The notes under the pieces are model-generated. The model was not told the origin of the DNA. It ran no database searches and was given only the letters and a program-made list of their open reading frames with translations. Below, in pieces: positions 46,915-57,288 of a stretch of DNA of 64,000 nucleotides. Source of the DNA: Adiantum capillus-veneris. Its lineage: Eukaryota; Streptophyta; Polypodiopsida; Polypodiales; Pteridaceae. The position numbers were made by a program, and so were the translations under genes. Numbering within the stretch: the first letter of the stretch is position 1; each line of letters starts with the position of its first letter. The stretch covers positions 94,462,412-94,526,411 of the forward strand of contig CM043963.1 in assembly GCA_014529385.2 (NCBI GenBank), given 5' to 3'.

Positions 46915-47676
46915 TCATAGAGGCTCAAAATCAAGTAGTGCATCATCTAACAACTGCATAAGTTCATCATGTGCTGAATCTGAACAAACTTGCTCATGCA
47001 TGATTCTGAATTGATTGGTATCCTTAGCATTTGTGTTTGAGAACCATTCCAAAGCTTTGTCCAATAAGCACATAAGATCTAGGTCCACTGCTTCAGAAGG
47101 TTTCTCAATACTGTACATCTCAGGTTGCTGCAATAAACAAGGATTTTCATATATGACATGCATACTAAACGCATCTGCAGTAAATTTCTCTTTAATTCTT
47201 TCACCCTCATCCAGATATCTTTGCACTTCTGTAGCACAAAGTTCAACATGCACATTGAAAATTTTATCTACTGCCCTGTCTGTATCATCGGCACAATGAA
47301 ACCAATCATAATCAACAACAAGAGATTGCACTTCACTATGCACCCCCTTTGAATCAGCATCATCAATTTCATGATCATCTTGCCATAGTGTCAGCTCTGT
47401 GTCACAGAATGTCGATAAAGAAGAAGTTTGCTCCCTCTCTACATCACCATCATCAAATTCAGGGTCAGTCTTCCAGATTGGTAGCTCTAGGTCACAGAAG
47501 CATGTCAAAGGAGTCTGCACCCCCTCTGAATCATCATAATCATGTTCAAGGTCAGTTTTCCAATTTGGTAGCTGTGCTTCACAAAAACGTGTCAATGAAG
47601 GAGTCTGCACCCCCTCTGAATCAAGCACATACTCTTGCTTAGCCAAGTCCTCAAAATCTGGTACATCCAAATTCAT
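46915..47676 (-). CDS. Acidic protein with 30-residue repeats, non-autonomous element
   Basis: A 253-codon open frame, strongly acidic (many D/E). The N-terminal part has three to four 30-residue repeats with consensus DSEGVQTP..L..FC...LP.WKTD.E.DD (47620-47340). The rest (HVELCATEVQRYLDEGERI; EAVDLDLMCLLDKALEWFSN; AHDELMQLLDDALLDFEPL) looks helical with no known domain. Motifs SEGV and alternating acidic segments also appear in the protein at 52562-53919, so the two may be homologous structural proteins. It stands where gag would be. The start ATG at 47676 is the first after the LTR. Confidence 0.55.
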   Translation of the reverse strand: MNLDVPDFEDLAKQEYVLDSEGVQTPSLTRFCEAQLPNWKTDLEHDYDDSEGVQTPLTCFCDLELPIWKTDPEFDDGDVEREQTSSLSTFCDTELTLWQDDHEIDDADSKGVHSEVQSLVVDYDWFHCADDTDRAVDKIFNVHVELCATEVQRYLDEGERIKEKFTADAFSMHVIYENPCLLQQPEMYSIEKPSEAVDLDLMCLLDKALEWFSNTNAKDTNQFRIMHEQVCSDSAHDELMQLLDDALLDFEPL

Positions 47677-47768
47677 AAATCTGGTAAACCAAAATCCATG
47701 ATCTTGCTGCTCTCAACAATAGCCCTGCTTTGACCTATGGCATATGTATCATTAATCAACTCTTTGGA

Positions 47769-48454
47769 TGTCGGGGGATATGTTTTCGCTACGTGAGTCG
47801 GGCAGGCACCGGGCCTCTGGCTGTGGGAGGTGTGAAAGAGAGACAACAAGAGACAATGACAGCTCTGCCAATCACCGCAATCATCAATTAATTGAATACA
47901 ACCTAATTCTTAGCCAAGGCGGGCTGTTAACAACACCGTCACTTGGATCATCTGCTAATTAGGAGTTTAAGCTCCCTTTTACAGAATTAACCGGGCCGTT
48001 AACGACATCGGGCTTAATTGAATGATTAATCAAACATTAGTTGATGACGGTGATGAAAGTTCTCTTCTGCCACTTTAACTGCTTCAACTGCCCTTAGGTT
48101 CAGCAGGCTTCAATTATGTTCAATGCCTCAGTCATCGAGCTTTGATTATTGCGCAGCTTATTACTCTATTTTCTTTACACTCACTTAATTGTCGTTCTCC
48201 TGCTCTTGACCTCTTGCTTCTTTAGCTTGACTCACTTTCTTATGCACGAGAGAGAGACTGCCTTCTCCTCCTTCGGCTTCTCAAGCTTATCTGAGAACGA
48301 GAGAAAGAACTCCCCTTACCACTTCTTTATGCCTCGGTTGGAGAACGAGAGAGAGATCTTTCTTCAATGCTTGCGTCTTGTGCAGACTCTCCGAGACCTT
48401 TGCTTTGCCTCCCCTTCTCGAGAGAGGGAGAGAGACCCGTTTTGCTTCTCAAGC

Positions 48455-48513
<59 letters not shown>

Positions 48514-50204
48514 CTCTTGCTTCGTGCTATTCCCCTTCTTCTCCACTTCGTGATGCCCGTCTAAAATCTCCTCCTATTGCTCTTTTCGTTGCTTCCTCGC
48601 CAAGCTTTGGTTCCTCTCGAGTTATGCCCTTGCTTGCTTACAATCGCCCTTGCTTTGCTTGGTCATCAGAGCTCTACTTCGAGAGCCTTCCTTCAAGTCT
48701 TTCTTTGAGCCTTTCTTCGGTCCTCACCAAGCTCGAGCTTACCTCCTCCTTGGCTTTGTGCCCTCGAGGTCTTCGCCCTTCAATACGAGAGAGAGAACGA
48801 GAGGGATGGCAAGCCCCCCCCTTGAGGTCGAGAGCCTTCCCCTCTCTTGCTTCATTCCCTTTGCCTTCCTTTGTTCTCGTTGGCTTTGCCATAACCTCAT
48901 GCAAAAGAATCCACTATTAATAGCGTGCCTTCTTTTTGCAATGGCGCCGGCGTCACTGAAGTGGCGCGGGAACGTCTATGATGACATGGCAAACAACAGT
49001 TAGACGAGCACAAAATTGCCGGAATTGGGGCCAAAAAGCTGCGCCTAGGCCTGTTCACCAACTCCCGCTTCATCGTCGAGCTCGACCGAGCATCACCCCG
49101 GCCAGCGCGATCGCTTCCTTCTCCTCCTGTTGCGCCGCTCGCTGCCTCAGGAAAGGCTATGCCTTTCCTTTTTCCACCTTTTGTTCACACTCAATAAAAC
49201 CCTCAAGTGGGCGGCCTTTCACTGAGCCTTTGGGCGGGCGGCCAACTTAATGCCCTTGTAGGGCACCACATTTGGTATACATTCCGGCCAAGCCACATGC
49301 ACTCCATGAGTCGTCATTTCGAACAATCAGCTCATCAACATCTTTTTGTGCTTTCGTAGCTAATGGCACACATAACCACATTTGGCACGCATATGATGCT
49401 TCCGTAAAGGCGCCACTCTTTACAATATCGGGCAAGGAAAGACTCTCAAGAAAGTAGAAGGTCATCACCCAGAAGAGGCATGGTAGCTTCTTGTGAATTC
49501 TAATGCTCATAACAACATTGCAAATAATGCCAAAAGTTGCCCAGTTTAGTTGCGTCCGCAATTGACACCGACCTTAATCCTAGATTATCTGATCAACCTG
49601 GACTGTATCTGACGAGCCGTAAATTCCTTTAGACGTCTTGAATTGCATAGAACGCATACAAAACCCGTAGGACTGTAAAATTCCCAAATGGCACACTACC
49701 CAAGCCGACCTGACTGGCTCGGAGCCGACCCCCGGTGAATATTTAACGGCTCATATATTGGCAACCGTAACTCTGATCACTGATCTGAAACGACCAACGC
49801 GCTCCGCAAAGAGAGCACTTCATCCCGCTGCATTCATTCCATTTTTGTCACCTCAGCCGCAGTTGCCCAATCCGGTACGGATATGCAATCAACTTAAACT
49901 TCAAAGTGCCATAACTTCTTCATCGTGGCTCCAATCAACGAGTCGTAAAGACAGGCCGGTAGAGCACTTCAAGCACTACAGTTCTAGATCATAATCTCTC
50001 ATCTATGGTCACTGCAAGCATACTCATTTCTGGCATCATTGAGGTATCTGTTGGCCCTTTTAAGCCGTATCTGGCATACATTAATCATTAAGCTTGGCCT
50101 GTTATCAAGCCATGATCAGTGCTCACTTAATGTGTAGGCTTCAAAGAAGCTTAGCTTGCATTTCTCTGCTCTTTTTCTCATCATGGAAGCGGAGCTGCAC
50201 AACA
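47769..50204 (-). repeat. 5' LTR of the minus-strand element
   Basis: Starts TGTCGGGGGATATGTTTTCGC and ends GGAGCTGCACAACA. It has the same landmarks as the other LTRs: CCGGGCCTCTGGCTGTGGGA, a GA array, GGGCGGCC motifs, CCGGTAGAGCACTTCAAGCA and AAGCTTAGCTTGCATTTCT near the end. Confidence 0.75.
48458..48511. repeat. (GA)27 microsatellite in the LTR
   Basis: Uninterrupted GA run within a Arg-Glu/Leu-Ser-coding artefact. The sister LTRs have only short GA runs at the same place. Confidence 0.97.
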
Positions 50205-50209
50205 TCGGA

Positions 50210-52516
50210 TGTCGTGTAGCTCCGCTTCCATGATGAGAAAAAGAGTAGAGAAATGCAAGCTAAGCTTCTTTGAAGCCTAGTTGATTAATGGTCATTGATG
50301 AGGGCTTGTTAACAACCAAGTCTAATGATTAATGTATGCCAAATGCGGCTTTAAAGGGCCAATTTATGCCTTAATAATGCCAAAAAGGAGTATGCTTGAA
50401 GTGAGCACAGCTCAAAGTTTATGACCTAGAACTGTAGTGCTTGAAGTGCTCTACCGGCCTGTCTTTACGGCTCGTCGATTGGAGCTACGGTGAAGAAGTT
50501 ATGGCAGTTTAAAGTTCAAGTTGATTGCAGATCCGTACCGGATTGGGCAAATGCAGCTGAGGTGACAGAAATGGAATGAATGCACGGGCCTGAAGTGCTC
50601 AATTTGTGGAGCACGTCGGTCTTTTCAGATCAGTGATCGGAGCCCCGGTCGCCAAGATATTAGTCGTTAAAGATTCACCAGGGGCCGGTTCCATACCAGT
50701 CCGGTCTGCTCGATCGGAGTGCCATTTGGGAATTTTACAGGCTCAGCAGGGTTTCTATGCATTTTATGCAGTTTGAGAGGTCTGCAAGGATTTACGGCTC
50801 GTTAGAGAGAGTCTGGGTTGATCAGATAATAGGGCTTGAGGCCGATGACAGTTGTCGGCACTGCTAAGGTGGGTAATTTTGGCATTATTCGAGATGCTGA
50901 TATGGGCAGTAAAATTCACGATGATATTGCCAGTTTAGGGCTCTCATCCTTGTCCGGAATGTATGCAAATATGATGCCTTATTTTTGCGAATCAAAGATT
51001 TGATCGATTCCGCATGCCAAATAACGTGCCTTAACGTATGCCAAATGGGGTGTCCTTGAGGGGAACCGGAGGACATGCTTGGCAATGGTTTGGTCGACAT
51101 TAAGCTATGCATGCCCAAATGTGATGTCCTTACAAAGGCAGCCCGCCCACAATAAGACTCAAAGGCCGCCCAACTAATGGTCGCTTAATTGGGTAAGGAA
51201 GTGGCAAGGAAGTGGCCGCCCATAGGGCTTTTGTGTGTAAGCAATAAAATAAAAAGAAAAGCATGGTGGAAGGGAGGCGACGAGCAGCGAGCGTGGAGGA
51301 AGGAGAAGAGATGCGCACGCTGCGCTGATGCTCCATTGAGCGCGAGCAAGAGACGAAAGGGGAAGCTCTCGCCATGGCGCTCCCTTTCGGAGCCTGCGCC
51401 GGGGAATTTCGTGCTACTCGACGGCCTAACTGCCACGTCAGCAAGGGAGTGTTTTTACGGCTCTCTAGCAACGACGGCGCCGTCGTTGCTAAGGGAGGGG
51501 ACACTCCATATATAGGAATTTTAGGGCATGCAAGGAGGGCTATCAACGAAAGGCATAGCAGGCAAGCAAGGAGGAAAAGAACAAGCTAAGCAAGGGAGTA
51601 AGGAAGGGTGAGCACTCTCTCTCGTCCTCAACTAGAGGAAGGCGTGAAGGGAGGAGCGAGCAAGCTCCCTCTCTCTCGCTCTCATGCTCGGCAAGGTAAA
51701 CAAGGCAAGGCTTCTCTCTCTCGAGTTTTCACAAGAAGCAAACGGGGAACCAAGGCGTGGAGGTGAAGGGAGCCAAGGCGAGGTCTCTCTCTCTCTATCT
51801 CCAACACAAGCAAGGACAGGCTCTCTCTCCTCTCTCTCGTCCTCGGCTAACAGAAGGCGAGGATTACAAGCTTCTTTCGCTTGTTGAGGCAAGGAATTAA
51901 GCTTGAGAAGGAGAGTGTCAAGGCAATAAAGCAAGCTTGAGAAGAGCTTGTCGAGGCAAGCAAGCAAGCTTGAGAAGGCGAGCTTGGTTAAAGCAAGCAA
52001 GTTGAGAAGCTGGAGAGGGCATGAAGCATTAAGGAGGAGCTCGGCAACATAAGGTGAGCAAGAAAAGAAGGGGATCCAGGGACTTGAAGGGAAGAATGAA
52101 GTCCGAAGAGCAAAAAGGCAAGAAGAGAGTTGGAGCTCGGCAAGGAAAGCTGACTTGAAGCTTGCAAAAACTAATGGAACTTGAAGCAGATAAAGCAACA
52201 AGAGATGATTACCATCACCGTCATCGACTAGAGATTGATTTAATATTCTGTTAAGTCCGGTGTCGTTAATGGCCTGGTTAATCCTGTAAACGGGAGCTTA
52301 AGCTCCTCGTAATCAGATGATCCAAGTGACGGTGTTGTTAACAGCCCGCCTTGGCTAAAGATTAAGTTGTACTAAAGCGTTAATCAATTAATTGATGATT
52401 ACGGTGATTTCCAGATTCAGTTGCATCTATTGTTCTTCTTCTCTCTCTTTCACACCTCCCACAGCCAGAGGCCCGGCGCCTACCCGGCTCACGTAGCGAA
52501 CACATATCCCCCAACA
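50210..52516 (+). repeat. 5' LTR of the plus-strand element
   Basis: Begins TGTCGTGTAGCTCCGCTTCC and ends CACATATCCCCCAACA. It is the mirror image of the LTR at 47769-50204, roughly 85% identical in the first 400 bp. The two are separated only by TCGGA (50205-50209). Confidence 0.8.
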
Positions 52517-52561
52517 TCTTTAGTGAACCCAACGCAAAACGAGCCGGGGTGGGAGGTAAAT
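52517..52561 (+). other. Post-LTR primer-binding region and gag leader
   Basis: TCTTTAGTGAACCCAACGC here equals TCTTTGGTGAACCCAATGC at 15914. A tRNA match starting TGGTGAACCC is implied by the latter, but I do not recognise the tRNA. GGGGTGGGAGGTAAAT precedes the ATG in both copies. Confidence 0.5.
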
Positions 52562-53919
52562 ATGGAGATGCCAGAACAGTTAAAGCATTTTATTGAAGAT
52601 TTCAGTGGGCCCAATGGATTTGATAAAAATCTAGCAGTTATAGATTTGCCAAAAATGATGGAATTGGTTCAGGGGTATCTATAGGAAGCAAAAGCCATGC
52701 AGATAAAAAAGCAGATTGATGATGCTGTAGAGCTAGCACTTGATGTTGTTCGGGAGCAGTATTATAATTTTTAGGGATATGATCCAGAAGGTTTTATTGC
52801 ATGTTACGAAGCTGAGATGAAGAGCCAAAATGTTCCACAAGATCGGATGATTGCGGCTTTTGAGGAGGTTGTAAACTCGGATTTAAAATGCAGGTTCAAG
52901 AACTGGCAGAAGAATATCCCACACAGTGGGAGTATTTTGCATAGGCATTTATTTATGAAAGCTCAAGGATTCTAGAACGGGAAATAAAGGAGTTTACTGA
53001 ACGAAATAAGGTTGTCTTCAGTAAAGGTGAAGGGGATCAGATGCAGATCCTCAACTATGATGAATTCTGAGAGCATATTTCTGCAAGAAGTAAAGCCAAA
53101 GAGAATGCTAAGCTGGAAGTAGCAGATTTAGTTTCAGAGGAGCTTAATTTGAGCAATGAAGAAAGGGTAAACATTGAATTTAATGCTGAAACTGGCTTAT
53201 ATGAAATTTTTTCAAAGATTGCTCGCATGGACGCTTCCTCTAATAATGGTTCCAGTGAAGACATAGACTGTGCAGCAAGTGGTCCGCAAGTTTTTGATCT
53301 TGACATAGGTTATTCTGAAGGAGTTCATCAAACAGATGAGCCTCTACAGGATATTTCTAAAACTATCAGCATTATAGACGAGCATGTTAACATGTTTGCT
53401 ACATATGATTGCATAAACAAAGCTATTATATACACAGTAGCTGATAAAGTGACTAAGATTGTGGACCCAGCATAGGATGAGCCTAAGGATGTCAATGAAC
53501 CTATGATTGCTACTAACAATATGCTTGCAGATGATTCTATCACAGAAGAGGATGCTATAATCGATGAATTTTTGTCTAGATCTGAAGGAGATGTTTATGG
53601 CAGTATAGAAGAGTCTTCTGATGCGTATACCTCTTCAGAGGGAGTGCCAGATGAGCCTTTACAGTTCTATAATGTATTGATAAGTGCAGATGAAGAAGCA
53701 GAGGATGATATGGATGAGTATGAAGACTACCTAGATCATGCTGATTGTGAACAGGTTATCGACACGGAGTTTACATCTATGCTTGTAGATGAACTGCATG
53801 AGAAGATAACTCCTACATTTTTTATTAATGTTGAGAATTCTAAGAGTGATTTTCTCGAGGATGTTATGGATGAAGATCTACAGGATAAAGCTATTTTTCA
53901 GGATCAAAGATCCCTCTAA
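52562..53919 (+). pseudogene. Gag-like protein with acidic C-terminus
   Basis: Starts MEMPEQLKHFIEDFSGPNGF. The N-terminal half resembles a Ty3 capsid: GYDPEGFIACYEAEMKS..PQDRMIAAFEEVV, then after a frameshift near 52885 VQELAEEYPTQWEYF..AFIYESSRI. The C-terminal half (53149-53919) is very acidic with YSEGVHQTDEPLQ and SSEGVPDEPLQFYN. In-frame stops at 52682, 52772, 52942 and 53473 are TAG where CAG fits; 53068 is TGA. No zinc knuckle or enzyme domain. Membership of a retroelement gag family is inferred from the capsid-like pattern and the position after the LTR. Confidence 0.62.
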
Positions 53920-53968
53920 TGATACAGGTCCAGAGACTCCCAAGGGTTTTCATGATGGCTATGAAGCT

Positions 53969-53979
53969 AGAGGGGGGAA
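53969..53979 (+). other. Purine run at the broken 3' end (possible PPT)
   Basis: AGAGGGGGGAA, located where the polypurine tract should be, but followed by family A sequence rather than an LTR starting TGTCG. Confidence 0.4.
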
Positions 53980-55565
53980 TCTTATTTTGTGATTTTAATC
54001 ACAAATAATACCAAGTCCTACTGCAATGCCAACAGAATATCAGTAGCAAAAAAATAAATTATCTCTTTGCCTTAGCAACCAAAAAAGGACATAGAGCATT
54101 CCCCTTTGCAATCAAATTTCCAAGGTAAAAGCAAGAAGTAATCAACTCGACCAAGCCAAATCCTCAAGTATGAACTCCCTTGTTTTTTTGTTGCATGTAT
54201 CTTATCCTATTGCAACCATCAGAATATGGCAGCATAACCAACAACTTACCATTAGTGTCAAAAACCAGAATAATAACCATATACATGAAATATCTGATAT
54301 CAGCATGCAGTTCACCACCAGTCAAGAAGCCAACAACACAAAAGTAAATCCCTTTATTAATGTGAGCAGCCAGTAACCAATTTCTCAAAAGAATCCCAAA
54401 AAGACAGTATTCGAATATGGTAGTATTCTAGTTAACTAGAGAGTTTTTTGCATAGTCAGCACCATAACCAGTTTTTCAGCAAAGGATCAATCAGTATCAC
54501 ATACAAAAGCCCAAATCAGTATCATCACCAGTGTTAGTGCATAACCAGCCATATTACCAGCTTTACTGTTATCTTTCACCACTCAATGAACCAAAAAAAG
54601 AGAGAGAGAGAGACCTTTTGCTAAAGTGAAAATACAAAAGGAATCCCAAAAGATCATTTCTTAAAAAAGTTTCTTTTAATCCTGTATTATAGTCAGATAT
54701 CAGAGCATGAGATCAACGAAAACCTATGAGCTGTCGCTATGCCAAGTAAATTTCCAAGCAGCTAAGGAAGACCAAGCCTAAGTGAGGGGAAAAGATCCTC
54801 ACATTTTATAGTGGAGGAAGCAGGGATGCAATCTGACATATATTCATTAGTGGTGATGCCGCGGCTGCCTCGAATCGAAGAGTGTAAGAGGTAATCTGGG
54901 TAGGATTCCATCAATGAGTGGGAGGTAGGGAGGCCAGGGCCGGTGACTTTTCCTTTATGCAAGTTTGTCTACGCGAGGTAGTGATGTAGTGTGACTGTCG
55001 CGACAGCATAGTGAAAAACCTAAGTAGGAATAGTGAATTAGAAAGCTCCCTAGGTTTTTTGGAGGGGCCAAAGAGTAAGTTTTAGCTAACAAATAAAACT
55101 AGTAGGAGGTAGATTAGGGGATAGTACCCATAGGGTAGCCAAAACAAAATGATGGGCAAGCTTTAGCTTTATGGTAACTAGCTCGAATGCTTAACCAATG
55201 TGATCCACATAACAAATTAAGCATTTGTACAGCACGAGTAATCCCTTACCCGGCAACAATTTAAGTTAACTGCTTGAGCTCAGACAGTGATTCGGAGTAT
55301 AGTCTACCACCCCTTCCAAATGAGGTGCTAGAGCCACCACAGCCCCAAGGCAGCATGTAAAACATAAGGAAAAATCCCCTAAAGCCACAATAGAACATTA
55401 ATCAAGCCCCATAGATGCTATCTAGGTCAGACGTCATGACCAAGTGTGTGTGTGTGTGTGTGTATGTGTGTATGTATAGATATGGTCATCTGCTCTGACA
55501 CAATGTGTGTGTGTGCCCGCCCTAACCCAGGTGCCATACACAATGGGTCTTGGCAGTAGACCCAT
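53980..55565 (-). repeat. Family A internal region B, 3'-truncated
   Basis: Collinear with 20671-22870 of the plus copy, but with one PBS-region unit instead of two. It also has a ~70-bp deletion near 54260 that removes CTTCCAGTAATCAGAATC-type sequence kept at 58990-59050. Confidence 0.72.
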
Positions 55566-57044
55566 TGTGAATGGGCCTACTACCTCACCAGAAAGATGAG
55601 ATTTCTGATTTCATAAGCATATAAAAATATATATGAGTGGCCCTCAAAAGGGGAGATTTGTCTGTAGATAGAGTCCTCAAGGAAGACATCACTCCTGTAG
55701 GAGTTTTAAGGGTTTGTCAACCAGTTTGAAGTAAGTATGGTTGTCATTGAGTAGCAGTTGAAAGAGAAACATAAGGCAAGTCATCTTGTTCAATAAATGA
55801 GTAGCACGTACCTGTAATAGTCAAGAAAACAATTTGTCAAAGCATAGGTAAGTAGAATTGGATTAACCTACTACTTAAAAGCGTCTGAGCCATAAAGACT
55901 ATAATAGCCGTGAGAGGGAATCCAATCTATAGTCAAGGAGAGACCACCTAACACCTGTCCACCAGTTAAGGAATTACAGACAGTGGGTCACTCAAGGCCT
56001 ATAGACAAAAACATATCTAAAGACAGCATCCTAATCCTCCCCATTTCCTGGGAGGGCTTGGTGTTTAGAAGTGTGTGTGTAGCTGTTAAATTAAATAAAT
56101 AACACACCAATTGAACAAGATGTTCAAAAATACGACTGGCTAAAGATGTCAAGGCAAAGATGTGTACAGAAACAATTCAGTCTTTGAATCAAAAATGTAC
56201 AATATAGTAAGAATGAAGTATCATTCCAAAGGAATTTGTACAAAGGTATCAAAAACTATCCCAATTGCAACATCAAATGCTTCCAAAGTTGGACTGTAGC
56301 AAGGTAACCCTCTTTAAGCTCAGATAGAATTCTCACCTGCATCCATATAGTCAAGACAACAGACATGTTAGACTTGGCTACGTATGGCAGGCTTCAAAGA
56401 ATCTATCAGTTGTTATCCATGTCGAACTTAAAAAAATTTAACTAGCTATTGTCTTGCACATTTAAAGTCTCGAGGATTTTTCTTCCTTATTTTTTGCTAG
56501 AGTTATTCATATATTCTGCTAGAGTCCCATTTCGGTAGCAGAACCAGTAGTGCTACCAAGATTTCAAACATCAGATTAACTAAGGTTATCAAAGTAGGAT
56601 CCAGTTAGAAACCAATCAAAAACAGAGCAGTAGATCCAAGTAGGATCCAGTATGCAATACTCAAACCAGCAACCATAAAGTAAGCTTGAGTAACTGTCAA
56701 CACTTTAAAATATCGAGAAACCCTTGTATCGGGAATCTACTTGTATCTGCTATACTTCATCCCAGTAGCAAAGGATCAGTTAGTACCAGAAAGAGAAGAC
56801 AAAAAAAACCTCATATACTAATGTGAACCAATCTGAACCAGAAAATGGCATACAAAAAAACCACTGTACCCTATGCAATGTTCCTTTAGATTAAGCCTAA
56901 GTAACTTGAAAGTATGACCAACTACTGATGTGAACCAATCTAAACCAGAAAATGGCATAAAAAAACCAGTGTACCCTATTGCAATGTTCCTTTAGATTAG
57001 GCATGTAACTTGCAAGTATGACCGGCTACTCCAGGCCCATTACA
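55566..57044 (-). repeat. Family A LTR, complete (1479 bp)
   Basis: Minus strand begins TGTAATGGGCCTGGAGTAGCC and ends GGCCCATTCACA. The ends are imperfect inverted repeats. It is the only full-length family A LTR in the window and defines the truncated ones at 19571 and 22969. Confidence 0.8.
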
Positions 57045-57056
57045 AGCTCCCCCCTT
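57045..57056 (-). other. Polypurine tract of internal region A
   Basis: Minus strand AAGGGGGGAGCT abuts TGTAATGGGCC. Confidence 0.72.
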
Positions 57057-57288
57057 AACTAACAGGTAGAGAGGCTAAACTGCATTCCAATGCCAACTAA
57101 TCCCTCTTTGTAGGTAAAACAAAGCCAACAAGCAAACCATATAGGTTTTTAGAGAGAATCTTATTTTGTGCTTTTAATCACAAATGATACCAAGTCCTAC
57201 TGCAATGCCAACAGAATATCAGTAGCAAAAAAATATATTATCTCTTTGCCTTAGCAACCAAAAAAGGACATAGAGCATTCCCCTTTGC

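Larger units (their letters stand above)
42716..50204 (-). mobile_element. Minus-strand non-autonomous LTR element with acidic repeat protein
   Basis: Minus order: LTR 50204-47769, internal region 47768-44951, polypurine tract, LTR 44950-42716. The internal 2.8 kb encodes only an acidic protein; there is no protease, RT or integrase. The two LTRs are clearly related but visibly diverged (roughly 80% where compared by eye), so the insertion is old or the pair is mosaic. The flanking 5-mers (GGCGA, TCGGA) do not match as a target duplication. Confidence 0.68.
50210..53979 (+). mobile_element. Plus-strand LTR element with gag-like protein, 3' LTR missing
   Basis: LTR 50210-52516, post-LTR region TCTTTAGTGAACCCAACGC shared with the element at 15914, gag-like frame 52562-53919, and a purine run at 53969. 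No pol. Instead of a 3' LTR, family A sequence begins at 53980, right after the purine run. Confidence 0.7.

Noticed and set aside
47769-52516. A recent perfect palindrome or assembly mirror.
   Set aside because: The two arms differ at roughly one base in seven and contain independent indels and microsatellite lengths, so they are separate LTR copies.
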